Source: JAAZFF01 sp964405775 (GTDB taxonomy: Bacteria; Verrucomicrobiota; Kiritimatiellia; RFP12; UBA3636). Taken from it: a stretch of DNA of 64,000 bases. Numbering within the stretch: position 1 is the stretch's first letter; the number at the start of each line of letters is the position of its first letter. The notes under the pieces are model-generated. The model saw nothing but the letters and a program-made list of their open reading frames with translations. It had not been told where the DNA came from and searched no databases. The stretch covers positions 1 to 64,000 of the forward strand of contig CAYOPG010000001.1 of NCBI GenBank assembly GCA_964405775.1. The letters run 5' to 3'. The position numbers and the translations under genes are program-made. Below are positions 18,620 to 26,845 of the stretch, in pieces.

Positions 18620-19045
18620 ATGGGCATACAGCTCGGCTGGCTCGGCAACTACGCTGAAAACTACAAAGGACTCATGTTTGGCGGGTTTTTCAACTACGTC
18701 AAAGGCGACTTCACCGGATGGGAAGGGGCTTTGGTAAACTGGAACGAAGGAGACTTCAAGGGACTTCAAACCGGTTTGGTCAACTGGAACGAGGGCGATT
18801 TCTTTGGAGTTCAGGCTGGCGGTGTCAACTTCACCGGCGGAACGATGAAGGGTCTTCAGCTCGGCGCGTTCAACTCCGCTGAAAACCTGAACGGTTTCCA
18901 GCTGGGCGTCATCAACCATGCCGACGGCGTCGTCGCAGGACTCCAGATTGGTCTTCTCAACATCATGATGGAGAACGACAGCTGGTTCGGCGAATTCCCG
19001 AATGCGCTCGCCCCAGCAATGGTCTTCGTGAACTGGCGCTATTAA
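18620..19045 (+). CDS. LA_2272-type surface repeat protein, apparently without export signal
   Basis: The 141 residues consist almost wholly of repeats of about 20 residues built on the pattern GLQxGxxNxxxGDFxG (for example GALVNWNEGDFKG, GLVNWNEGDFFG, GAFNSAENLNG). This matches the LA_2272 surface-repeat family, thought to form a beta-structured surface protein. Such proteins normally carry a signal peptide, but this frame begins directly with repeats, has no evident ribosome site, and is in the same frame as the upstream DUF1835 stop 13 codons earlier. It may be a 5'-truncated copy or a genuine short form. A terminator follows at once. Confidence 0.6.
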   Translation: MGIQLGWLGNYAENYKGLMFGGFFNYVKGDFTGWEGALVNWNEGDFKGLQTGLVNWNEGDFFGVQAGGVNFTGGTMKGLQLGAFNSAENLNGFQLGVINHADGVVAGLQIGLLNIMMENDSWFGEFPNALAPAMVFVNWRY

Positions 19046-19070
19046 TGGGCACTTAAGTTGCGGAAAAGCC

Positions 19071-19100
19071 CGCGTCCTTCACTGGACGCGAGCTTTTTTT
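19071..19100 (+). terminator. Rho-independent terminator
   Basis: CGCGTCC (19071-19077) pairs with GGACGCG (19084-19090); flanking AAGC and GCTT extend the stem, and a run of T's follows. It closes the polyamine/DUF1835/surface-repeat transcript. Confidence 0.8.
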
Positions 19101-19215
19101 TACCATAACCTGTTGCGCAGTGGCGAAGAGCGGCGTTGCGGCTCCTGCCTTAGCCAGACTGCGAGAGCGCAAAACGCGAACATCGCAATCGCGTTCCCTA
19201 AAAACCATCATCAGA

Positions 19216-19244
19216 TTGATTTTTTTTTGGAGAAAAGGTATTAT
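19216..19244 (+). promoter_or_regulatory. Strong sigma70-type promoter, possibly giving a leaderless mRNA
   Basis: TTGATT (19216-19221) and TATTAT (19239-19244) are exactly 17 bases apart. The expected start point, 6-8 bases after the -10, is 19250-19252, on or beside the A of the ATG at 19252. Confidence 0.5.
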
Positions 19245-19251
19245 ACGCACA

Positions 19252-20841
19252 ATGAACGAGGCACCAGAAGCACCTGAACAAGCACAGACTACGCCCCCGA
19301 TAGCAGTCATAGACATAGGGGCGACATTCATACGCATGCTCATCGCAGAAAAGCGCGGTGCAAAAGGTATTGCGATTTTGGAAAAAGTCGTCCAATCAGT
19401 GGCGCTTGGTCGTGATATCGTTGCCGATGGCCGGATATCAAATGCCACTGTCGAGCAATGCGTCAGGATCCTCAAATCGTTTCGCCACCTACTGGACGAA
19501 TACAAAATAAGCACTGATTCGGTGACAGCGGTTGCGACGGCAACACTGGACCATGCCGACAACAGCGAGGTGTTCCTCGACCGGATTTCCACCTCGTCCC
19601 ACATAGACTTCCGCCTGCTTGACCAAGGCCAGATCGGCTATTACTACCACCTCGCATTCCGCGCCCTGAAAGACCGCAAGAACAAATGGGAGAAGGGCGA
19701 GTCCATCGTGCTCGAAATCGGAGGCCTAAACTGCGGCATGCTCTGCCGCAAAGACGGTGAGATCAGGTTCGTCCAGACGTACACAGTCGGATCGCTCCAA
19801 CTCCGCAAGCAGATGGAGGAAGGCGGCTTCAAGCAACAGCAGCTATCGGCGCTTGCGGATGGCAGATCGCACGAAATTTCAGAACAGCTCCTCAATAAAC
19901 TGGAAGACGTAAAATCCGTCAAGCTCCTGCTTATGGGGCGTGAAATGCGATTCGCGGCGGCTCGAATGAAATCCAGCGAAAACGGAGACGGAGCGCAAGA
20001 GCCTACCGACTCCGTAACCTGTCTTGCCGTTTCGGATCTCCAGACCCTCCTTGAGAAGATTGAATCCTCCACAACGGAAGAACTTGTTAAGAAGTGGCGA
20101 ATATCTTATCCCGACGCCGAGCTTCTTGCGCCATCCCTTAGCATCGCCATTTCAGTCGCCAACTCGCTTATGCTAAAAAACGTTTACGTCAGCAACTTGT
20201 CTTTCAGCCACGGTTTACTCGAGGAGGCAGTTGCCGGGACACCCTGGACAGAAACAATGAGAAAACACGTGCTGCGTGTGGCTCGCGAGACCGGCGAAAA
20301 GTATCGTTACGATTACAACCATGCACGCAAGGTCGCAGACATATCCCTCACCCTTTTCGACATGCTAAGGTCTGAGCACGAGTGTACACCGCGCCATCGG
20401 CTCATCTTGGAAGTCGCCGCGCTCCTGCATGACATCGGCGTCTTCGTCAGCGTGCATTCACACCACAAGCACACGATGTACCTGATCCGAAATACAGAAT
20501 TTGCAGGTCTCTCGTCCGAGGAGATAGAGCTCATAGCAGTCATCGCGCGCTATCACAGAAAGACTATTCCCAAAAGCGTCCATCCCGAATACTCCGCTCT
20601 CAACCGCGAGGACCGACTTGTCGTAAGCAAACTGGCGGCGTTCCTGCGCGTGGCGGACGCACTAGACCGCGTGCACGATCAGAGTCTAGGCGAAATTAAG
20701 TTCGAACTCCGCGAGGACACGCTCCTATGCATTCCCAGCAGGCAGGCTCCGACAAGCGCAGAACGGGTGGCACTCTCTGAAAAAGGAAACCTTTTTGAAA
20801 TGATGTACGGCCGCAGGAGTTACCTTTATTCGCCTGAATGA
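19252..20841 (+). CDS. Ppx/GppA-like protein fused to HD domain, degenerate phosphatase site
   Basis: The 529-residue protein has an ASKHA-fold Ppx/GppA domain (about 15-320) followed by an HD hydrolase domain (about 335-500). Family members cut polyphosphate or pppGpp. Here the N-terminal IDIGATFIRMLIAE is recognisable, but the usual DIGGGSTE is EIGGLNCGM, and the segment that normally holds the catalytic glutamate reads LLDQGQIGYYYHLA. The HD part looks intact (HARKVAD, LLHDIG, IARYHRK, DALDR). It may be a sensor or an HD hydrolase rather than an exopolyphosphatase. The start at 19252 is set by the promoter; a 44-codon upstream extension runs through the previous terminator. It overlaps or nearly touches ppk. 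Confidence 0.75.
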   Translation: MNEAPEAPEQAQTTPPIAVIDIGATFIRMLIAEKRGAKGIAILEKVVQSVALGRDIVADGRISNATVEQCVRILKSFRHLLDEYKISTDSVTAVATATLDHADNSEVFLDRISTSSHIDFRLLDQGQIGYYYHLAFRALKDRKNKWEKGESIVLEIGGLNCGMLCRKDGEIRFVQTYTVGSLQLRKQMEEGGFKQQQLSALADGRSHEISEQLLNKLEDVKSVKLLLMGREMRFAAARMKSSENGDGAQEPTDSVTCLAVSDLQTLLEKIESSTTEELVKKWRISYPDAELLAPSLSIAISVANSLMLKNVYVSNLSFSHGLLEEAVAGTPWTETMRKHVLRVARETGEKYRYDYNHARKVADISLTLFDMLRSEHECTPRHRLILEVAALLHDIGVFVSVHSHHKHTMYLIRNTEFAGLSSEEIELIAVIARYHRKTIPKSVHPEYSALNREDRLVVSKLAAFLRVADALDRVHDQSLGEIKFELREDTLLCIPSRQAPTSAERVALSEKGNLFEMMYGRRSYLYSPE

Positions 20842-20855
20842 CAAGGACGATAGTC

Positions 20856-23006
20856 ATGAAAAAAAATGTGAAAACAAAAAAACAGTTCACAAGGCAAGAG
20901 CTATTCGTCAACAGGGAGCTGAGTTGGTTGGAGTTTAACCAGCGCGTCTTGGACGAAGCGCGTGACACATCAAACCCACCGCTGGAACGCTTGAAGTTTC
21001 TCGCGATCACGGGATCAAACTTGGATGAGTTTTACATGGTTCGAGTAGGCGGATTGAAGATATTGTCGGACGCGAAGATCAGACGGCAAGACATATCCGG
21101 AATGTCTCCCAACCAACAACTAACGGCGATCACGCGACGTGTTCGTAAGATGGGTGCTGAGCAGTACGCAATTCTCAAAAACCTTTGCACAGAACTTGCT
21201 GGCAACGAGCTTGTGCTGCTTGAAGACGTCGGAGAAATGTCCAACGAACAACGTAAATGGCTGGAACGCGAATTCATGGACAATGTGTTCCCGCTCATCT
21301 CGCCGGTAGGCGTAGATGAATCCCGCCCGTTCCACCCTGCCGGGCTGATGCTCCACTGCGCAGCGCTTCTCGATCCGATCAATCAAGGTGGAGAACCCCG
21401 TCTCGCGCTAATTCCGCTCGGCCCGAAAATATCTCGTTTCATACGAATCCCCGATCCCGCTGGACGCGCAATCTTCATACCGGTTGAACAAGTGGTGGCG
21501 TGGCAGATCCACACCATTCTGGAAGGCCAGACCGTGCGCGAATGCGTACCTTTCCGTGTAACCCGGAATGCAGACATCGAACTGCGCGAAGATCTTTCCT
21601 CGGATCTCCTTGTCGGCATGCAAGATCTCTTGGAAGACAGGCAGCAGACAGAGTGCATACGCCTCGAAATACACCGGTCAGCTTCACGTAAACTCACTGC
21701 GATCCTTAAACGAGCCCTGCATCTTGAACAGGCGGTCGTTTACCATATTGATGGTCCGGTTGAATTGCGCGGCATAATGGCGCTGGCGGATACCGATGGC
21801 TTCGACAACCTTCGCGATTCGCCATGGGAGCCCATGAAATCGCCCGATGTTGACATCAAGGAGCCAATCTTTCCACAGATCGCTCAGAAAGACATTCTCT
21901 TGGTACACCCATACGAATCGTTTGACCCTGTCGTCAAATTCGTAGAGGATGCGGCGGACGATCCTCAGGTGCTCGCCATCAAACAGGTCTTATACAGAAC
22001 CGCGCCGCAAAGCGCCATAATAGACGCGCTCGTGCGCGCCGCTCAAGTCGGTAAACACGTTACAGTGCTCATAGAGCTCAAGGCTCGTTTCGATGAAGCT
22101 CGAAACATCACACAAGCCAACCGCCTTGAACTGGCCGGGGTGCATGTGGTCTACGGAGTGCGCGGACTTAAGACACACTGCAAAATTTGCCTAGTCGTGC
22201 GCCGTGAACCTCAGGGCATTGTGCGCTACACGCACTATGCGACTGGCAACTACAATGAGAAAACCGCCAAGCAGTACAGCGATGTAGGATTTTTCACTTC
22301 GAGAACGGATTTCGGAGCAGACGCCTCAGATGTCTTCAACGCCATCACAGGCTATTCGCAACCGCAGTCGCTGCGTCGCCTTGAGATTGCGCCCTTCACC
22401 ATACGTTCAACACTTCTCAGGCTCATCGCCAACGAAACCGAGCGCGCGCGAAACGGAGAGGAGGCCGAAATCACGATGAAGATGAATTCGCTAAGCGATG
22501 AAGGCATCACGCGAGCCCTGTATGAGGCATCGCAGGCCGGCGTTAAGATACGCATCAACGTGCGTGGCATCTGCTGCCTCAGGCCTGGGGTTCCCGGTCT
22601 GAGCGAGAACATAACCGTCATCAGCATTGTCGGCAGATACCTTGAACACGCGCGAATTTATCATTTCCGGGATGGCAACCGCAACGCTCTTTACATTTCA
22701 AGCGCCGACATCATGCCGCGCAATCTGGATAGCCGCGTGGAGTTGATGATTCCTGTCGTCGACCGAGGAACACGAGCGAAACTCCTGGAAACGCTTGAAA
22801 CGTATTTCGCCGACAACACCAAGGCCAGAGTCATAAATTCAGACGGCTCGTACAGCGTTCGCAAGCCCGAGGGCAAAGAAAAACGTCTCTGCGCACAGGA
22901 AGAACTCTATAATAAAGCGCGCCGCGCCTCCAACATGAAGGAACAAACAAAACCGACGATGCTGGAGCCATACCACAAACAACGTAAAACCAAAACAGAC
23001 AGATAG
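20856..23006 (+). CDS. ppk1: Polyphosphate kinase 1
   Basis: PPK1 reversibly polymerises the gamma-phosphate of ATP into polyphosphate through a phosphohistidine. Domains follow the family order: N domain (NRELSWLEFNQRVLDEA), head domain (LDEFYMVRV), and two phospholipase D-like C domains with the catalytic His in YTHYATGNYN and the second conserved His in YLEHARIYHF. ATG 20856 follows AAGGA at good spacing (716 residues); an ATG at 20838 overlapping the Ppx-HD stop as ATGA is the alternative. It is coupled to the Ppx-like gene, as is common for ppk-ppx pairs. Confidence 0.95.
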   Translation: MKKNVKTKKQFTRQELFVNRELSWLEFNQRVLDEARDTSNPPLERLKFLAITGSNLDEFYMVRVGGLKILSDAKIRRQDISGMSPNQQLTAITRRVRKMGAEQYAILKNLCTELAGNELVLLEDVGEMSNEQRKWLEREFMDNVFPLISPVGVDESRPFHPAGLMLHCAALLDPINQGGEPRLALIPLGPKISRFIRIPDPAGRAIFIPVEQVVAWQIHTILEGQTVRECVPFRVTRNADIELREDLSSDLLVGMQDLLEDRQQTECIRLEIHRSASRKLTAILKRALHLEQAVVYHIDGPVELRGIMALADTDGFDNLRDSPWEPMKSPDVDIKEPIFPQIAQKDILLVHPYESFDPVVKFVEDAADDPQVLAIKQVLYRTAPQSAIIDALVRAAQVGKHVTVLIELKARFDEARNITQANRLELAGVHVVYGVRGLKTHCKICLVVRREPQGIVRYTHYATGNYNEKTAKQYSDVGFFTSRTDFGADASDVFNAITGYSQPQSLRRLEIAPFTIRSTLLRLIANETERARNGEEAEITMKMNSLSDEGITRALYEASQAGVKIRINVRGICCLRPGVPGLSENITVISIVGRYLEHARIYHFRDGNRNALYISSADIMPRNLDSRVELMIPVVDRGTRAKLLETLETYFADNTKARVINSDGSYSVRKPEGKEKRLCAQEELYNKARRASNMKEQTKPTMLEPYHKQRKTKTDR

Positions 23007-23013
23007 TTAAAGC

Positions 23014-24198
23014 ATGGCAATCATAACTAAATCCCCCAAGATAACACGCAGCATCGGCATCCTAACTGCCGGCGGGGACTGCCCCGGACTTAACGCCGCT
23101 ATACGCGCCGTGGCAAAGTCAACAATGCACCACGGCATACCCGTCATCGGATTTCTCGACGGATTCAGGGGTCTAGTGGAGAATAGATACATATCGTTAG
23201 ACGATCGCACCGTAAGCGGCATTCTGACGCTCGGCGGCACAATACTCGGATCGAATCGCGATAAGCCTCACAAGATGGACATGGGCGGCACAATCATGGA
23301 CATGACCGAAGTCGCAATCGCCAACGCCAAGCGCCTTAATCTCGACTGCATCGTCTGCCTCGGCGGCAACGGCACTCAGAAAAATGCGTACCGCCTCGCC
23401 GAAAAGGGCGGGATAAACGTTATCACACTCCCAAAGACGATTGACAACGATGTGGTTCTCACCGACACCTGCTTCGGCTACGACACAGCCAAGGCGATCG
23501 CCACCGAGGCGATCGACCGCCTACACACGACCGCCAGCAGCCACCACCGGATAATCGCCGTCGAGATCATGGGGCACTCCGCAGGATGGCTCGCGCTCGG
23601 AGCCGGTATCGCCGGGGGCGCCGACGTGATCTTGATACCAGAAATAAAATATGACATACACGCCGTCGCCGAATTCCTGAACGCCCGACGTCACAGCGGA
23701 AAACGCTTTTCGATAATTGCCGTCGCCGAAGGCACCACCGCCATTGGCGAGCCGGACGATATTGACGAGGACGACGACGATAAGCCGCAGAAGAAAAACG
23801 GCAAGAAGAAAAACGGAGATTCCAACGGTGCGAACAGTAGCTCCAGCGGCTCCTGCCCCCTCCCACAGCACCCGCTCATGATCCGCGAATCAAAGGTAAG
23901 CAGGATAGTGCGTGAACTAGAGCAACTCACCGGAATTGAGGCACGCATGACGCAACTAGGACACATACAACGCGGCGGCACCCCTACCCCGGCCGACCGT
24001 CTCCTTTGCACAAGACTTGGCGCAGTTGCCGGGGAGCTCGTGGCCGCCCACAAATACAACGTCATGGTCGCCGTCAGGGGGGATGACTGCGTGCCCGTTC
24101 CGCTGGAAGACGTTTCAGGCAAAGTCAGAACTGTTCCAACAGAGCACCCATGGGTCAACGCCGCCCGCCTTATGGGCACCTGCATGGGCGACGCTTGA
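23014..24198 (+). CDS. pfkA: 6-phosphofructokinase with low-complexity insert
   Basis: The enzyme phosphorylates fructose-6-phosphate. The 394-residue protein has [14 protein letters not shown] at the N terminus, GGNGT at 117-121 and PKTIDND near 140. In well-studied enzymes Gly after the second GG position favours ATP and Asp favours PPi, while Lys in PKTIDND is a PPi-type residue, so the donor is uncertain. Asn119 replaces the Asp usually found there; I recall the same in other bacterial sequences. About 35 residues near 248-282 form an acidic, then Lys-rich, then Ser-rich insert that is not part of the fold. It follows ppk by seven bases with a weak ribosome site. Confidence 0.85.
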   Translation: MAIITKSPKITRSIGILTAGGDCPGLNAAIRAVAKSTMHHGIPVIGFLDGFRGLVENRYISLDDRTVSGILTLGGTILGSNRDKPHKMDMGGTIMDMTEVAIANAKRLNLDCIVCLGGNGTQKNAYRLAEKGGINVITLPKTIDNDVVLTDTCFGYDTAKAIATEAIDRLHTTASSHHRIIAVEIMGHSAGWLALGAGIAGGADVILIPEIKYDIHAVAEFLNARRHSGKRFSIIAVAEGTTAIGEPDDIDEDDDDKPQKKNGKKKNGDSNGANSSSSGSCPLPQHPLMIRESKVSRIVRELEQLTGIEARMTQLGHIQRGGTPTPADRLLCTRLGAVAGELVAAHKYNVMVAVRGDDCVPVPLEDVSGKVRTVPTEHPWVNAARLMGTCMGDA

Positions 24199-24260
24199 CA
24201 CGTCGGCTTCAGACACATTGATGTTTCCACGCGCCGGCGACAGATCTCGGGGCATTCTTG

Positions 24261-24289
24261 TTGCCGCGCCATACGCCTCTGTATAGAAT
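24261..24289 (+). promoter_or_regulatory. Sigma70-type promoter of the O-acetylation pair
   Basis: TTGCCG (24261-24266) and TAGAAT (24284-24289) are separated by 17 bases. The leader to the MBOAT start at 24386 would be about 90 bases. Confidence 0.4.
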
Positions 24290-24385
24290 AACACCTGTAT
24301 GTACCCTGTGGATCGATGTTTTCACCATTTTCATGCCGACGGCCTATTCGGGACGCCCCGCGACCTCGCTTAAGGCCTCAATCGA

Positions 24386-25780
24386 ATGCTTTTTTCGTCT
24401 GTCATTTTCCTTTGCCTGTTTTTACCAGTAGTACTGGCGCTGTATTACTGCCCATTTTTTCTCGGCAGAGGGTACAAGAATTTCATATTGTTTTCGATAA
24501 GCATTCTGTTCTACGCGTGGGGTGAGCCTTTTTATGTTTTCCTGCTGCTTGCATCGATAATTTTTAACTGGATAATAGGGCTTGCGGCGAAAGGCAGGTT
24601 CGCAGGCTTGGCGGTGGGTATCGGCGTAGCAGTCAACATCGCTGTGTTGATGGCATTCAAGTACCTTGATTTTCTGCTCTACAACATAGGTCTAATTACA
24701 AACAGTGAGATCCGTCTTACAGGCTTGCCTCTGCCTATAGGCATTTCATTCTATACTTTTCAGGCAATATCCTACATTGTGGACGTCAAGCGAGGCAAGG
24801 CCAAGGCCAGGGTGAACCCAATGGAAATAGGTCTTTATATTTCGCTGTTTCCTCAACTGATTGCCGGACCAATCGTCAGATACGAAACTATTGCAGAGGA
24901 AATCAAGGGCCGAGCCGAAACCATCGCCGACTTCTACGCAGGAATGCAGCGGTTAATAATTGGACTTAGCAAAAAGGTGATCTTGGCGAACAGCATGGGA
25001 TTTCTTGCCGACTCTATTTTCGACACCCCTGGCATGGCGCAATCCTCAATGGCCACGGCGTGGATTGCAGCGCTTGCGTACACCTTTCAGATTTTCTTCG
25101 ACTTCTCGGGCTATTCAGACATGGCGATCGGTTTAGGCAGGATATTCGGCTTCCACTTTCTCGAAAACTTCAACTTCCCCTATGTGGCAAAGTCCGTATC
25201 CGAGTTCTGGCGGCGATGGCACATCTCGCTCTCTACATGGTTTAGGGACTACGTGTATTTCCCGATGGGCGGAAGCAGGGTAACCTCCAAGTTCAGGCTT
25301 TTGTTCAACTTATTCGTAGTCTGGTCGCTGACCGGCATTTGGCACGGTGCGAACTGGACTTTTCTGTTGTGGGGTATTTTTTATTTCATACTCATAGCGC
25401 TGGAGAAGACCACTGGCTTTAATAAGCGGTTTGGGTGGTTTGGCCATGTTTACACAATGTCCGCAGTCATAGCCGGGTGGGTGCTCTTCCGATCTCCTAC
25501 TGCTGCAGTTGCGGTACAACACCTCAAAACCATGCTGGGCATAGGAGTAGCCGCTGTTTATGACGAGATCACACTCTGGTGGTTGGAAGAATACTGGCTT
25601 GTTTTCCTTGTAGCGGCATTCTTCAGTGTCCAACATTGCAGGATAGGTAGCCTATGGTCGCGACTGCCGGCCTTCATAGCCCGCCCGGTGGTTTTTGTCG
25701 TTCTCATGGTGCTGCTTGCCGTTAACATCTGCATGCTGGTAAAAAGCACACACAACCCTTTCATATATTTTAACTTTTAG
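24386..25780 (+). CDS. MBOAT family O-acyltransferase (AlgI-like)
   Basis: MBOAT proteins of the AlgI type move acetyl groups across the inner membrane for O-acetylation of exported or surface glycans. The 464-residue protein is strongly hydrophobic with many membrane segments from residue 1. Diagnostic sequences are GISFYTFQAISYIVD, FPQLIAGPIVRY, EFWRRWHISLSTWFRDYVY and LTGIWHGANWTF, with the catalytic His at 320. The next gene, 12 bases on, is its AlgJ/AlgX-like partner. No glycan synthase is adjacent, so the acceptor polymer is unknown. Confidence 0.9.
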   Translation: MLFSSVIFLCLFLPVVLALYYCPFFLGRGYKNFILFSISILFYAWGEPFYVFLLLASIIFNWIIGLAAKGRFAGLAVGIGVAVNIAVLMAFKYLDFLLYNIGLITNSEIRLTGLPLPIGISFYTFQAISYIVDVKRGKAKARVNPMEIGLYISLFPQLIAGPIVRYETIAEEIKGRAETIADFYAGMQRLIIGLSKKVILANSMGFLADSIFDTPGMAQSSMATAWIAALAYTFQIFFDFSGYSDMAIGLGRIFGFHFLENFNFPYVAKSVSEFWRRWHISLSTWFRDYVYFPMGGSRVTSKFRLLFNLFVVWSLTGIWHGANWTFLLWGIFYFILIALEKTTGFNKRFGWFGHVYTMSAVIAGWVLFRSPTAAVAVQHLKTMLGIGVAAVYDEITLWWLEEYWLVFLVAAFFSVQHCRIGSLWSRLPAFIARPVVFVVLMVLLAVNICMLVKSTHNPFIYFNF

Positions 25781-25792
25781 GATATTTGGTCT

Positions 25793-26845
25793 GTGAACAC
25801 TATCAACAACAAACTCTGGCAGATCCTCGCAATTGTTGTATTCATTGCCATGATTTCGTTTATCCCGATCAGAACCCTAACATTAAACTGTGATGGTTTT
25901 TTCTCTGCCTTGAGAAGCGAGATACGCGCAAAACCCCCGAAAACCAACAATACTTTTATTCGCCTGGCTTACTCGGCACGTTGCATCGAGCCAGTTCTTT
26001 TGGCACATATGGCAGATAAGAATCATTACACCTCGGCAGCTTCCAGATTCGAATATGCTTTCACGCGTCGAGTCAGAGGAGCAAATAAGGCGAACGTGTG
26101 GGGCAAGGATGGCTGGCTTTTTTATATGGCTGATGATGCGCCGAGCATCTTCAAGGGAGTCAACCGGTTTTCGGAAAAAGAGCTCAAGTCATATCTCAAT
26201 AACTTAACGGCAGAAAAGGAACATCTCGCATCCTACGGCATGAAACTTGTTTTGCTAATCGTTCCGAACAAAGAGACAATCTATGGCGAATTCATGGCTC
26301 CGACAATAAAGCGGGAGAACACATATTCCAAAATCGACCAGTTGGTCGACTACCTGAGGTCTAACGGCTTTGAAGATGTTGTCTACCCCAAGGCTGAAAT
26401 GATTGCGGAACACGAAAAACACCACCTTTATTTCAAGGACGACACGCATTGGACCCCTTTGGGAGCTTTTATTGCTTCACAGCAGCTCAACGCGCATTTG
26501 GGCTACGAGCGGCAGTATTTGAATGAGGTCTCTATATCGAATCTGCAACAAGAAAAGATTGGAGACATTTCACGTCTTCTTGCTACGCAATGGCGAGTAC
26601 AGGAATCAGAAATTCCCTCCATCGACCCAAAACGCAACGGAACAATTACCGACAAAAAGGTTTTCATAGCAGGCGACTCATTCCGTCATCTAATATCACC
26701 GGAGTTCGCACATATCAGGCGCGAACACTCCGTCGACACCTATGAACCTAGTCAATTGATGTCGGGGGATTACGACATCGTCGTCCTTGAGGCTGTGGAA
26801 CGCTACCACATGGGACTTCGAGGATTCACTTTTCGTCTGCCGTGA
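25793..26845 (+). CDS. AlgJ/AlgX-like SGNH O-acetyltransferase
   Basis: This periplasm-facing SGNH-fold enzyme receives acetyl from the MBOAT protein and transfers it to sugar hydroxyls. The 350-residue protein has an N-terminal membrane anchor (about 7-25), VWGKDGWLFYMADDAP, DDTHWTPLG with the Asp-His pair D217/H219, and GDSF with nucleophile S296. These match the AlgX/AlgJ catalytic triad arrangement. It starts at GTG 25793 with AGGA some 11 bases ahead. Its last 20 bases overlap the convergent recD. Confidence 0.85.
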   Translation: MNTINNKLWQILAIVVFIAMISFIPIRTLTLNCDGFFSALRSEIRAKPPKTNNTFIRLAYSARCIEPVLLAHMADKNHYTSAASRFEYAFTRRVRGANKANVWGKDGWLFYMADDAPSIFKGVNRFSEKELKSYLNNLTAEKEHLASYGMKLVLLIVPNKETIYGEFMAPTIKRENTYSKIDQLVDYLRSNGFEDVVYPKAEMIAEHEKHHLYFKDDTHWTPLGAFIASQQLNAHLGYERQYLNEVSISNLQQEKIGDISRLLATQWRVQESEIPSIDPKRNGTITDKKVFIAGDSFRHLISPEFAHIRREHSVDTYEPSQLMSGDYDIVVLEAVERYHMGLRGFTFRLP

